Below, in pieces: positions 45,684 to 57,800 of a stretch of DNA of 64,000 bases. The translations under genes and the position numbers were made by a program. A model generated the notes under the pieces. That model had not been told where the DNA came from, did no database searches, and worked only from the letters and a program-made list of their open reading frames with translations. The DNA is from Verticillium longisporum (taxonomy: Eukaryota > Ascomycota > Sordariomycetes > Glomerellales > Plectosphaerellaceae): positions 1,240,001 to 1,304,000 of the forward strand of contig JAETXT010000010.1 in assembly GCA_019188255.1 (NCBI GenBank). The letters run 5' to 3'. Every line of letters begins with the position of its first letter. Position 1 is the first letter of the stretch.

Positions 45684-45911
45684 CTAGGCGTAGAGCAGGC
45701 CGAGATCCCGTCCCAGGTACAACTCAGCGTCCCCGAAAGTGAGGTTGTTCGAGATGGTCAACGCTCTGGCTACCAATAGACCGACGCTTGGGTCAGAAAG
45801 ACCATGTTTGAAAGTAGCGGCATCCCGAAAAAGGCCCCCGCGAGTTGGGCGTGTCCTGTAGTTGACAGCCTCCTTGATGGCCGTCATCGCGTCCTTTGGG
45901 AGAAGACGCAT
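45684..45911 (-). pseudogene. Short conserved-looking C-terminal protein fragment
   Basis: A 75-codon frame reading AMTAIKEAVNYRTRPTRGGL and ALTISNNLTFGDAELYLGRD has a natural composition and looks like the C-terminal end of an enzyme, but I cannot name the family. It lies directly downstream of the epimerase relic in the same frame, with non-conserved sequence between them, so it may be the end of a second decayed gene. Confidence 0.25.
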
Positions 45912-45959
45912 GCAGGAGACTAAGGGTAAGGGCCTGTGGAAGAAGAAATTAGTATCGAG

Positions 45960-46345
45960 GGTTCGCTGCTTCCCAGGACGGTCGTGCGCTTGGAAGCTCT
46001 CGCTGACCGGGCGGTACTTGAGACCGAGCTCCCGGATGCTCTTGCAGTTATCAACTTTGAACGGAATGCCAAGGTTAGGATGGCGGCCGACTACTTTTTT
46101 GAAATCCCGATGAAGGGCCCGGCAGCATACACCATCAGCCTTGGAAGGTTGCGGCGCGGTAACACCTTGGGATCCTTGTGCACTGGTCGCATAAAACCGG
46201 CAATCTCAAGCAGTGAGATCGTGCGGTCACCCTAGATGATGAAGCGACCGTTCCGCGTTTTGTCTTCACCGACCTTTACATGAGCTTTGGCGACGTCACG
46301 CACGTGGGCGACAAGATAGGACAGATCCGCGACGCCCAGCTACCG
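45960..46345 (-). pseudogene. 3' part of an NAD-dependent epimerase/dehydratase (extended SDR) gene
   Basis: Translation of the minus strand gives GVADLSYLVAHVRDVAKAHV, then RNGRFII, a TAG stop at about 46233, and GDRTISLLEIAGFMRPVHKD, KKYVGRHPNLGIPFKVDN and KSIRELGLKYRPVSESFQ. This is the C-terminal third of a dihydroflavonol-reductase/epimerase-like extended short-chain dehydrogenase, in which the text around the stop should be continuous. After SESFQ the similarity ends. The N-terminal Rossmann part (GATGFIG motif) and the YxxxK catalytic region are not found upstream. It is therefore a truncated relic. This break is a substitution, unlike the homopolymer losses elsewhere. Confidence 0.65.
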
Positions 46346-46786
46346 TACGCGTATGGATAGTGTGTTACGCTGCTGCTCTGATTCCAGCACGACTCGTCGA
46401 GGGTTTTGTTCGGTGTCTTCATTATATCGACATTGTCACCGAACATTGCGGAAACTTGACGAAAGGCTTGTTAGATGTTGACCCACGGTGCAAGAATGGG
46501 GCGAGACTACGCGTACTGGCAGCCATCAAGGAAAGCACCTCATTTTCTGGGCAAGCTTGAAGGTCGTTCCTCAGTCTCTGGGGGGTGTAAAGATCGATCT
46601 CAGGGTTAGGGTCGTATTCGGAGAGATACCTCTTATCAGGCTGTCGATAAGAGTTCCGCCACTTGGACCTCACATCGAATGAACCCTCCCGCCCTCCACC
46701 TTGCATCGTTGACATCATCCAAAAGTCGACAACCCTCCACGACATGTCGTCCTCACCCCTGATCGAGAGACACGACACAAGACGCC

Positions 46787-48399
46787 ATGCCTACGAACCT
46801 TCCTAGACCATGCTCACAGTGCATCTGCCGGCTCAGGCTGCGATCGCTCGCCACCCGCAGCCCTCCCCTCCGCCTCCTCTCCTCTGCTTCTCAACACAAG
46901 CCAAGTAAAGACCCGTCCGCCACCGCCTCCGAAGCCACCGCCTCCGAAGCCAACGCCTCCGAAAAGCCAGGCAACGAGGCCCCCGCCGCCGCACCCCAAG
47001 ATGACCCTCCAGCCGTAGACACCCTCCCAGGCGCCCTCTCCCGCCGCCTCGAGCAAGCGACCGAAGAAGCCCTGACAGGCAGCACATCCGGCTTCCGCGC
47101 CGTCGCCACGGAAGCAGGCTTCTCCCCGGCCCTCAAGGACCGCCTCTTCGAAAAGGTCCAGGCCGCCACGTTCCAGGACGCCCACGCCGCCGCCTTTGCC
47201 GAGGCGGGCCTCACGGCGCGCGAGGGCACCGTGCCCGCCGCGCCGCCCGCCGCGTCGGCGGCGACGCCCTGGACAGGCACCGAGACGCAGCACGACGCCG
47301 TGCTGCGCATGCTCGACGACGCCCACAGGCCGCTGCCCGTGGCGGCGCGGGGCACCTACCGCATCCCGCAGCCCGTGGCGCTGCCGCGGCGGCGGACGCC
47401 GGTCAAGGCGTCTGTGCGGGCGGCCCACGCGCGGGAGATGGCGGGTGCGTACATCGACCTGAAGACGCGCAGCGGCGGCGGCGGCGGCGGCGGCACCTCT
47501 TCGGACCCGACAGCCGCTGCGTCGGAGGACGAGCGCGAGGCGTTCCGCGAGGAGATGCGGCGGCGCTTCGAGCCCGTGGCGCGTGCCGTGCCGGCGACCG
47601 TCTCGGGGCTCGCGGCGCTGGCGAACCGGCGCATCGAGGAGGCCATGGGCGCGGGGGCCAGTTTCGGGGCATCGCGCGCGGCGCCGGCGTGCGCGGCGAG
47701 GCGGCGACGCGGAACCCCTTTGTCGACACGACGCAGGACCTCATGGACCGCATGATCCAGCGCCAGGGCATCGTGCCGCCGTGGATCGAGAAGCAGCAGG
47801 AGGTCGTGCGCGAGGTCGCCGCCTTCCGCGCCCGTCTGCGCGGCGACTGGGCGCGGCACGCGGCGCGCATGATTGCCGCATCGGGGGGCGATGTCACGGC
47901 GCAGGCGGCACGGGCCGACGGGTTTGCCGCTGCGGAGGCGAGGTGTAACCCGCGGCGGCGCAAGGACGAGGCTGCAGCGGCGGCGCAAGGGGCAGCGCCC
48001 GTGGAAGCTTCGGCGGAGCATGTTGGTCCCATCTTCCGCGATCCGGCGTGGGAGGCGGCCGAACGGTCGTATTTGACGCTGTCGGTGGAAACGCTCAACA
48101 GTCTGACGCGGTCCTACAACCTCATGGCGCCGGAGCTGGCGAAGAAGCCCTACTACTCGCTGGAACGCGAGCTCAAGGCCTGCTACGCCGACGTCGCGCC
48201 GCTGCTGCCGGATATGATTCGAGATCGGGGGCTTCGGCCGGCGAGGTCGCTGCTTGCCGAGGGCCAAGGCGCCGCACGGCCGCCGAGCATGTTTGCGCAG
48301 CTTGGCGGCGAGGGCCACGCGAGGGTGTACGATAACAAGGCCCCGAGATACGGGTTCAAGGAGATGTGGAGAGACATTTGGGAAGCCAAGAAGGCTTAG
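46787..48399 (+). CDS. DnaJC28-like DUF1992 protein, one frame break at 47653
   Basis: Member of the DnaJ homologue subfamily C member 28 / DUF1992 family, probably mitochondrial; its role is unclear. ATG 46787 opens a presequence-like N-terminus (SQCICRLRLRSLATRSPPLR) and a low-complexity Ala/Glu linker. The frame changes within the five-G run at 47653-47657. One extra G gives EEAMGAGGQFRGIARGAG and continues into the DUF1992 core NPFVDTTQDLMDRMIQRQGI and VPPWIEKQQEVVREV. The joined product has about 537 residues and ends in GFKEMWRDIWEAKKA. A long helical, Arg/Ala-rich second half follows the core, with SVETLNSLTRSYNLMAPELA typical of fungal members. There is no J domain, as usual for this group. 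The gene converges on the UNC93-like gene with about 230 bp between stops. Confidence 0.87.
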
Positions 48400-48631
48400 G
48401 GACGATGCGGCTGTTGGGGCTGTCAGAGTACAAATCACTTTAGACCCGTACTACGGGGGTTTGAGAGAGCATATCACATGCCGGTCAAAGATGCTCAATC
48501 TTCAATCGTACTAAATCAAATCATGACCTTTCCCGTAGGAAAGTTGCGACCAATGAAATGAGTTGTATGGCCGTCATCACCATCTCTCGACTCATGACAG
48601 ACCACCTATTCAATCAATCCTGGGTGCAGCT

Positions 48632-50286
48632 CTACACGACAGCAGCACGCTTCTCCTCCTCAGCCAGCTTGCCGGGGGCGACGACATCCTCAACAGTCTC
48701 GTCGGTGCCACGGAGATCCTCCTCGACATCGGTCGTGTCCTTGATGCGCATCCAGATGACGGGAGCGGCAATGAGAAGGGCAGCACCGAGCATGCCCCAG
48801 GTGGCGCCGAAGATGGTGTCGTAGGACGTCTCGAGACCGTCGAGGCGCCAGAAGACGGCGGCACCGGCAGATTGGATACCCTGGTGATGTTAGATGAGTG
48901 TCGGGCGAAGCAGGGGGTGGAACGATTGCCTACCTTGTAGAAACCAGCGAGGTTGGCAGCCTTGCGAGACGAGTTGGAGAGAGAACCCATGTACCTAGAA
49001 GAGAGTCAGTCACTGATGGCATCGGGTCGTTTCGACAGGGCCACGTACCAGTAGATGGATGTCTGCCAGGCGGCATCGAAGAAGCCGTAGAAGAAGTACA
49101 GGAACATGGGCCCGATGTAGCGCTCACCGCCGTCGGTCCAGTCAATGTCGCCCTTGGCCTCCTCGCGAGGAAGCTGCTTGCTCTGCCAGGCCCAGCCGCC
49201 GCCCCAGATGACCATGGTCAGAACGATGAGGACAATGTAGGAGCCGCGGGCGCGCCACGAGCGACGCACGCCGGGGAAGTCCAGACCGTAGCCCATGACG
49301 AGGGCACCGATGATCTGCGCGAGCCAGTAGAGCAGACTGTTGAGGGCGCGGGTGCGAATGTTGAAGTGCATGAGGTTCATGCCGTTGTTCTGGTAGGTGT
49401 AGAAGACGTTGGACGTGAAGAACAGGGGGAACAGTAGCAGGATCCAGAGCTGGTCGCGGATGCCCTCCCACAGGCCGAGAAGCTCCGACTTCCACGAGGG
49501 GTTCTTCATCAGAATCACCTTGGAGCCATCCTCACGCTGAACCTTGCCGGCATCGACGAGGAACAGGGCAATGACGGCGCCGAGGAACATGAGGATGATA
49601 AAGGCGGCGTAGGTGCCGTCGTTGACCTGGCCGCTGCGGCTGTTGATGTTGTCGGCCAGAGGGATGAGCGAGCCAATGACAGCGCCGAGGTTGAAGATCA
49701 TCCAGAACCAGGAGATGTAGCGGCCCTTCTCGTTCTCGGGCGGGTAGGACATCATGATGGCGCCCTGGGCGGCCCACAGCAGACCGGCGCAAACACCGAG
49801 GAAGGCGCCAGCAAAGACGACGAAGCCGTGGTTCTGGGTGTGGCTGTACGAGAGGAAGCTGGCAGCGTAGATGCAGTAGCCGATGCCACCGAGAGAGAGG
49901 GTGATGCGCAGGCCGAGACGGTTGGCGAAGGAGCCGGCGAAGAAGCCGACGACGGCAAAAGTGCTGTAGAGGGCCGTGTTGGCGTCGTTGGCGGCCTTGG
50001 GGTTGACCTGGCCACCGCCGCCGAGACCACTGAGGGCGTTGAACATGCCTGGGCAGAGGAAGCAGACGAAGGAGACCATGAAGAGCTGGATGCGCGGCGA
50101 GGCGTACCAGTACTCACGGCCGAACATGCGCCAGCCCTTGTAGACCCAGCCGGCAGGACGGGGGATCGGCTGAGCGGGGAAGCTCGCGGAATCGGCGACC
50201 GAGGCGGCCGTGTCGCCGTGAACATGGTTGTCGGCAGCGGCGGCGGGAACCGCCGTGGCGGGGGTGGTGTTGTGAGCGTCGGCCAT
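48632..50286 (-). CDS. UNC93-like MFS membrane protein (DUF895)
   Basis: Multi-pass membrane protein of the UNC93/DUF895 group of the major facilitator superfamily; the substrate is unknown. Model: exons 50286-49049, 48994-48934 and 48880-48632, with introns of 54 nt (48995-49048, GTACGT to TTCTAG) and 53 nt (48881-48933, GTAGGC to CACCAG), giving 515 residues. The start at ATG 50286 (MADAHNTTPATA) is preferred over the open frame to 50319. Hydrophobic segments include IQLFMVSFVCFLCPGMFNAL, TFAVVGFFAGSFANRLGL, GFVVFAGAFLGVCAGLLWAA, WMIFNLGAVIGSLI and AAFIILMFLGAVIALFLVD, later GPMFLYFFYGFFDAAWQ and, after the introns, WGMLGAALLIAAPVIW. The C-terminal tail is acidic and basic mixed. No frameshift is present. 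Confidence 0.93.
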
Positions 50287-50745
50287 GGTGGTGAGGCGTC
50301 GCACTGAGATATTCCCCAATTGGGAATCTGGGGTGGTACTGCGCGGTGGCGTCCGGCACTGAACTCGGTTGGTTCAGGTTCAGGCTGGGGGGATTGAGTG
50401 GTCGGCTAGATGAGTGCCGTACCCGAGCTGAAGCTGCAGTGCAGGGTGTCTGCGTGAGAGAGACAGAGAGTGAGTGAGTGAGAGTGAGAGAGTCGGGTCG
50501 AGTGGAAGAGTGATCGGGCAAAGCGAGCGTCGATCCAGATTCAGACCAAGATCAGGGGAGACCGAGAGCCGAGTACCGTAGACCTGGCTGTTGGTGGTTC
50601 TGGTTTTCCTGTCGTGATGATGATGGGGCAGGGTCGGAATGGGAAGACGAGGAGAAGGAGGAGGCAAGGTATTAAAAGAACCAGCTGCACCCTGAAATGC
50701 GGAGAAGGTTCGGGGGAGGGAGGAGCAGCAGCAGGAGATGGAAGG

Positions 50746-50796
50746 AAGGTGAGGAGGTGAGGAGGTGAGGAGGTGAGGAGGTGAGGAGGTGAGGAA
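50746..50796 (+). repeat. GAGGTGAG minisatellite, 8-bp unit
   Basis: About six tandem copies of the 8-bp unit GAGGTGAG, lying about 480 bp upstream of the UNC93-like start. Confidence 0.85.
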
Positions 50797-51424
50797 ACGA
50801 CAAAGATCGTCGTGGGGAAGGAACGACCGAAGAGACGCATGTACACACACGCGGGCGCGCGCACGGCAAGGTAGCAGTTGCTTCGGTCGATTGGATTTTT
50901 CTGGCGGCCTGGTCTTTCTTGCTTTGCACCTAGCCTGGCCCCGACGTCGAGGTGCATGTGTCGGGCCTGGGCTAGGTGCAAAGCCAGGCGAGGAGCCAGG
51001 CAAGCCAGGCAAGCCAGGGCAGGAGCTTGAGTCGCAGCCCGGGCGGAAGCTACGTGACAGCGGGGAAGGACCCCTGGTCCTGTCCACCTTCCTGCCCCCA
51101 CCTCGAGTTGTCTCGTCGTGTGCTGTGCTCGACGTGACACTGGGACTACTACCATGTATTACCATCTACGTCAAGAGTAGACTCCCTGGAAGGTGTCCTG
51201 TCTCTGCCTCCTCTAATCGGGTTGACATCGTTCGTTGCCTGGGGCATCTTATCAGGAATGCTCGCTCGTCCAACAGACGACATGAAGTGAGACCCAGCCC
51301 TGTGGGCATGGAGCATGGCCTGATTGCCAGAGTCCACACGCAGTGATAACGGTGGACCCGAGGGTATCCTGTCAATCACAATCAGGATGCAATGCTAAGA
51401 CGAACGACCGGCGATGCCATTTCG

Positions 51425-51501
51425 CAGCAGTAGCATCAGCATCAGCATCAGCAGTAGCATCAGCATCAGCAGTAGCATCAGCATCAGCATCAGCAGCAGG
51501 A
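51425..51501 (+). repeat. CAT/CAG triplet repeat
   Basis: Uninterrupted three-base periodicity of CAGCAT, CAGTAG and CAGCAG units over about 75 bp. It lies in a non-coding region, although it is open in several frames. Confidence 0.85.
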
Positions 51502-53183
51502 GCCGGAGCCGGAGCCGAGTCGTGGCGACGTATCTCGATGGAACATATCATTAAAGTATCCGACGCGCCAAATGGGCTGTAACGCCCACCCACTGGGCAG
51601 ATAGGCCGATAGGCCGTCAGGCAGACAGACAGATGGATCGACCGACAGACAGATAGACACGCGCGAGACGGCACGCGACATGGCGACGGGCACACAAGTC
51701 AGCGCCACGGCTGCCCGCCTCGCCCCCGGTTTCTCCCACAACGGGCTGAACACACAACGGCAGCCACATGCCCGGTGAAACGGCTGGAGAGGACTGGAGA
51801 AGATGGAGCTATCGACTGGGGCAATGGCGGGTGAAGGAACGAGACATGTCATGGTGCTGTAGCGTGAGGACAGAAGCTCACTCCATCCATCCATCAGTCG
51901 GTACGTACAGGCGGGCAACAAATAATGCGGAGAAACAGATAAGGACATGGAGCGCAAGAGATGAAAGGTCCAACCATAAGGTCCGTGATTGGCTGTTGGA
52001 TTTCAGATCGCTATGCTACCTGCCGGGAAGACCTACCATTGGTCCTAGACAAGCCTTCTTTCTCCACATTACCTGTGGAGGTCTCGTGAGGTTTCGTCTG
52101 GTGGGGGAACCAAGACTTTATCAAGATAGGTACCTAAGTAGTGACAATCAACGACCATCATGTTGTAAGAGAGCTGGCTGCATCCGGTGATGGGACTGAG
52201 ATGGTCCATCGAAGCACGGTGTTAGTCGTATTCTACTTCAGGCAAGCCTCTACATCCCTCGGATTCCATCAATGCAGTGCTCACGATGCTTCGCTTCCAG
52301 ATAGAAAGAAGCATTTGCTGATGCGGAGAAATGAGCCTACCCACCCCAAAGTACGCCCCCCCCTCCCCTTCCAGATATCTCCATCCTCCACAGCCAGAGG
52401 GGGGCATGTAACGTTTCCTGTGAACACCACCATGACCATAACCACCCCCCAGCCCGAACGCGCTAACAACCCCATTTCTCGTAATCGCCCTCAATCCTCC
52501 ATTCGCGTCTTCTCCCGCCAGCTCGTGGAAGCACAGCATGGGCCCCGCACCCAACTACCACAAGAACGCCCCAGTCGGTAGCTTCAGGGGACAGACCCGT
52601 TCAGCGGTTGCTGGGTCAGAGTCACCTTACCTGGCGCCCGGAACCATGCTCGTTACACGGCCTAGCTTGATAGCCAGCCGCAAGGCGTTCCCTTTCCGTC
52701 TATCGTCGGCACAGACACGAGGCCTCAACCTCAACGGTCGTACGGATGGACTCGTGGTGTTGCTGCGTTTGTCTATAGGTACGCACGTGTCGTTACCTCG
52801 AGGCGCCTGCGGAGTACCGAGCTGAGGGTCGAGCTGCGTGGCACACGGCAGTTCCTCTGCGATGCTGTCGCGCCTGGTGCCATTGCCCGCATTGCCTGCA
52901 TCATCTGCCATTCTCTGCCACTGCTTGCCAGTGTGATGACCTGACGAGGGAATGCGACCGCTTGAAACACGATGCACCCCATCACTTTGCCTGTGTCGTG
53001 CATTCGCCTGTGCAGCAGTCTTGCCTTAGCTGCCTACTGGAAGGCAGGTGCAATGACAGACCTCAGCATACATTTCCCCCCGAGGCAGCGGCGACAGCGC
53101 CCATCGGGACGCGAGCGGATGGGCCCCAGCCTGTGCATCTCGTCACTGATCCTCTCTCCTGCCGCCCTGATGCTCATCCGCAG

Positions 53184-53270
53184 CCTCACCCTCACCTCAC
53201 CTCACCCTCACCTCACCTCACCCTCACCTCACCTCACCCTCACCCTCACCCGCGTTCGCGTTCGCGTTCT
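53184..53270 (+). repeat. CCTCACC tandem array followed by CGCGTT units
   Basis: About 65 bp of alternating CTCACC and CTCACCCT units, followed by three copies of CGCGTT/CGCGTTC. The strong strand asymmetry (no G on plus across the first part) makes it a candidate for triplex or polymerase slippage. Confidence 0.8.
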
Positions 53271-54869
53271 TCACTGCAGTCGACATCACATCACACACAC
53301 ACACACTCACTCCCAGTCCAATTCCCACCACAATCTCTTAATCCCTACCAGCCCCAACCACATCACACACACGGGCAACAGGTCCCTGAGCATAATAAAA
53401 GCCGCCCACCACCACGGCCATCCCCCATGACACCCATCCGTACATCTGCCCATACCTACATTGTAGGTAGGCACCTTGCCTACCGTAGGTACCTAGGTAC
53501 CACAACATACCAACACACCCCATTGCAAAGGAATCCTCTCCGAATCACACCACACACAACCACCCGAAGGCCTCTCCCGGTTGAATAGCCCTGCGCTCCC
53601 TCCATCAAGTAGCAACTCCCACCACCCACCCACCTGCCAACCCGCCCCTTCCCTCCCGATGCCTGATCCCACCCACCTACATGTACGGCCTGCCTCGCTA
53701 TCTACACAAACAAGCTCCCCCAGCACCGATACAAGGAGGGGGGGTGGCTACTGTACGATCAGTGGAACGGATCCGCCCAGAGAGAAGAATAGCTAATCTG
53801 CCAGAACCAGGTCAACAGCACAGCACTGAACCACGCCGACGCTGAGCGCAAGTCCCCCCCTGCCCACCCCTTCTGCTTGTCCATCCGCGCTGCGACGTCG
53901 CCCCGATACACGGGACAAGACCAAACGAAACACGACCGACCCTTCTACGGTTCGCGTTTGTTCCAATCTCCGTTCGCCGCCGTCGCCTCCTTTGAGCCTA
54001 ACATGGGCCATTCGGCAGCACAATATCATCACATCTGCAGCGGCGCATTGCAACATACAGAGCGGCGTCAAGTCAGGATCCGCATCCATTGAGGTATCTA
54101 CTACAGCTCCGCGAGGAGACAAAAGGCAGCATTGTACAAAATACCGTACACCATGTACAGACAGGCGGATGTTCCTCCGAACCCCTGCTCCGTCCCAGAC
54201 AAGCGACCCTCGAAAAGAACACACAGCGACATGGGTATACACAACACAAATGCGAATCAAGCCGGCGCGCCAGGACTCCATGGGGTTTCTGCACACACTT
54301 CTCTCCATCTCGCTCGCCATGTCTCCCCAACACTGCTCAATAGCAGCCCCAAGTAAATTGCCTCTCTTCCCGTGGTCCCAGCCTTTGATGGTCCTTAACC
54401 CGACCAAAAAACGCGTGATGCAGTAACCCAAGTTCGCCAAGAGGAACAAGACAAGAAGAAAAAGAGAAACAAAAAAAACAAGACGCAAATCCAGCCCGAT
54501 CCAAGCGGTGGCGGGCATCCAATGGTTGCAGCGAGTGAATGGGTGTCTCGTCCCATCCATCAGAGTCGACGATGTAGTACGAGTCGCACGCTCCAATAGT
54601 TCAGACGGTCGTGGGGGCGCTCCGAGCCTCCAACAACGGCGAATAGATGGAAGGACAAAACTCCAGGTAGCTCTGTCATGGCGGAGCGCTCGACGGGATA
54701 TCAGATTCGTTAGGCATGAGGTTAGCGGCTCCAAAGTGATGATGATAAGCGACGTTGGGGTAAAATTGGGTATCAAAAGTGAAAGTGAACAAAATGTGTA
54801 AGTGGTTGGCAAATAGTCCGTCGTGCGCCGCGTCCTGCCACGACAATCGAGTCAATAAAGAGCGTCTCA

Positions 54870-57800
54870 TCAAACGGGTGCCGGTGTGTTGGCCCCGCTG
54901 CGATCTCTCGTCATCCAGCCGAAGAGGTCAGCACCGCGTGCATTGTTGTTTGCGGCTTGCCCATCAGCTGGCGTGCGGACGGCCAGTTCCCGAGGCTCCA
55001 GCAGCAGGCTCTTCCTGTAATAGGTGACCTGCACGTTACCCTGGTCGCTCTCTCGGAGACGGAGGATCTGTGCTGCCATCCAGTCTTGCATCTCGGGAAC
55101 CTCGGTGAGGCGATATGGAATTTGGAAGCGCTGCAGGTCGCCAATAATCTTGGCCGTGCGCGTGTGCTTGTCAAAGTTGACGACAGTCAGGCCTCCGCCG
55201 TTCTCCTCATGGCCGTCGCCGCTGAGGCCTGGCAGTTGCTTTGTGGCTGGGTTGCCAATGTCGACAAAAGTAAGGTCCGTCAGGTACATACCGAGGAAGG
55301 GCAGGCATGGCGGAACATGGTCGTGCAGTCGCGTGCGAAGCACCTTGTTGTTTTGGGACGGTTCGACAATGGCCTGGAGGTGACGAAGCATCTCACGACG
55401 CTTGACCGACACGATATCCCACGTCTTGCGCAGGCGACTTATGGTGCTGCTGTTGAGGCTGCAGATAATGGCCATGAGGCCGTCGTAGTTGTGTAGCTCC
55501 AAGCACTGGTGCGCAATCTTGATCCACTGCTTGATAACGGTGGCCCTCTTCTTGACTTCGGAGAACTGAAGGACAGTCTCTGCGACGAGGTTGGAAAGGT
55601 CGGTAGAGAAGGCGGACATGGCCTTGACGTTGGGCGCATCGACGCCGCTGTTCTTCATCCATTGCGAGGCGAGAAGTTCTTCCGGGAGAATGGCGCAAAA
55701 GATGTTCATCTGCTTAATGGTGAGTGGCGCGCCACCTCGAGGGGGTCAAAGTCCAGGATGCTGGGCGAGTTGCCGCCATTCTTCCAGTTGACCAGCGCGT
55801 TTAGCTGGCTCTTGGTGAAGTTCGGCGCAGGGTGAGGCGTGTCGGCTGGAACATATTGAGCGATCGACGTGTTAGTCTTGCCCATGGACGAAACGTGGCG
55901 AGGCACCAGAGAGCCCTCGCTGGAGACTCGCTCCGCAAGCTCGAGCAGCCGGCGGCCTGCCGAGGGCAGCGCAGCTGCCAGCTTTTGCTCGGCGAAGGGT
56001 TGAATGAGACCAAGCGCTTCTCGATCCGTGTCATCTCTCCAGTGTGTTTCGAGCCAGCCTTTGAAGACGTTGTAGACCCGGAGTCTAACGGGCATAGCCA
56101 CATGAGGGGCGTAAACGACGTAGTCAAAGCGATCGATCAGCGCTTCGGCAAGCTTGGCAGGAGGGCAGAAGAGACGGAATGTGAGGTAGAAGGTTGAGAC
56201 AAAGGTGGCGTCAGGCGTGGACTCGTGGGTCGTGAGCCTTTCGACGAGGGCGGAAAGAGAACCGCCAGTAACCTGGCCCTCCTTGTTGAACATGAGCTCG
56301 TGGGCATAGGTCTTTTCTAAGAGTCTTGATTCAACATCGTCAACCTCTTCAACTTGCGTGGAGCTGCCAGCGTTGCTGAGATCGGACATGGATGGCTGGT
56401 TCCTGGGGCTCGGACCATGTTCAGGTGTAGTAGCCCGCGTCGAGGTCTGAGAGAGAAGGCTGGACTCAGAATCACGGTTCATGTATGTGCTACTTCCTGC
56501 AATGGAGCCAGCCTTGAAATCCGAACGGAATGATGCGTGATTGTCCGACTCCTGCGCCGGCCTGTCCGTCGGGCTAACATACTCGTCGGTGGACAGTAGC
56601 GTTGAAGAGAGATGAGGCAGCGGGGGGAGAGTGGGGCGGATCGAGGAGACTGAAGATGCGGCACTCGAGGCATTGTCATCGTATGAAGAAGGTCGTGAGC
56701 TCGCAGGTGAGTAGTGAGACTCCTCGACGGTCGGAGACGTGATCTGTGGAAGCTCAGGAAGAGGCTTGTCGGCGCCAATGGGCAGGCGAGAAGGGCCCGA
56801 TCGCGTCGACTCGACCGTCTTTGTGGATTCGGCCACGCTCGTGGCCTGGGACGTTGTTGTTTCGGCAACCGAGTGGGCAACAGAGGGCCTGCGCTCATAG
56901 TGTGTGACGTCGAGGACGCTGAGATCAATGCCCAAATCGCCGGCCTCAAACTCGTACTCGAAGTCGCCTACTCGCTCAATCATCCACTTTGACTTGGCCA
57001 CGCACTCGCCGGCAGCCTTGACGCAGCCAGTTGCTGCCATGAGCAAGACTCCGTTGTCCTGCGGCATGATGACATCCTCTTCCTGCATGGCGGCGTGGTA
57101 GATAATGTCGCCAGCGGCGGACACCAGCTCCTGTATCCTATCAAACATGGTTTCCCGAGCCCTGGGAAGCACATCGGAGCTCATGCTACTATGGCTGCAC
57201 ACAACATCAACGACAGCCAGCAGCTCTCCGCCAGATGTCGCAGACAGCTTGATGGCAAATGCCAACTCTGGTCGCGATTGCGACTGCAGGTGCAGCCGAC
57301 CGATGAAGGAGCCCAGGTGGGACAAGAACGTGTCGTGGCTCTTGTTGAGGCGTTCCGAAACAAGGTGTTGAGGCCTTGACAATGGCGAAGGGCCGGCCAG
57401 CGACACCCGGTGAGAGATGCCCGAGGACATGCGGTTGACGTTCTGCGACATGCGGTGCGAGGCTGGCGTTACAGAGGATCGTACAGTTGATAAACGCTTG
57501 TTCGTGGGTGCAGATGTGGGCGCGCCGATGACGTCTTCGGCGAGCACCGGGTTGCCTGCTCGGGATGAGCCGTCACTCGCGTTCGACTGTTCCTCGAATC
57601 GAGTGTAGTCGGCCGGCGGCGTCGGCGGAATGTACGACTCCTCCATGACGGTGGCCATGACGGTGACTGCGGGTGCTCTTGACCTCCTGTCATCCTCGAA
57701 GACATCAAGAAATCGCACACCTTTGATCACGATCTTGAAGGCCTTGAGAATCATCTCGTCCACTATGTCGTTGACATCCTCGGAAGGTGACAGCAGGCCG

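Larger units (their letters stand above)
44164..46786. other. Region with decayed gene pieces
   Basis: About 2.6 kb. It contains a 7-bp CCCATCT-type repeat near 44200-44220, the pieces of an epimerase gene described separately, and scattered frames that look like fragments. No intact gene is supported. The right 400 bp serves as promoter of the gene at 46787. Confidence 0.5.
50287..54869. other. 4.6-kb intergenic region with tandem repeats
   Basis: Left part: promoter and leader of the UNC93-like gene with the GAGGTGAG minisatellite. Middle: the CAT/CAG triplet tract, stretches of short repeats (GACAGACAGA near 51620-51650) and no gene. Right: the CCTCACC repeat, a TAGGTACCT cluster and the presumed 3' region of CDC25. 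The 339-codon minus-strand frame at 53793-54812 is judged non-coding. Confidence 0.5.

Noticed and set aside
53793..54812. 339-codon minus-strand frame downstream of CDC25
   Set aside because: One hydrophobic stretch occurs, but the rest is low-quality composition without homology-like text; more likely the 3' region of CDC25 or plain intergenic DNA.
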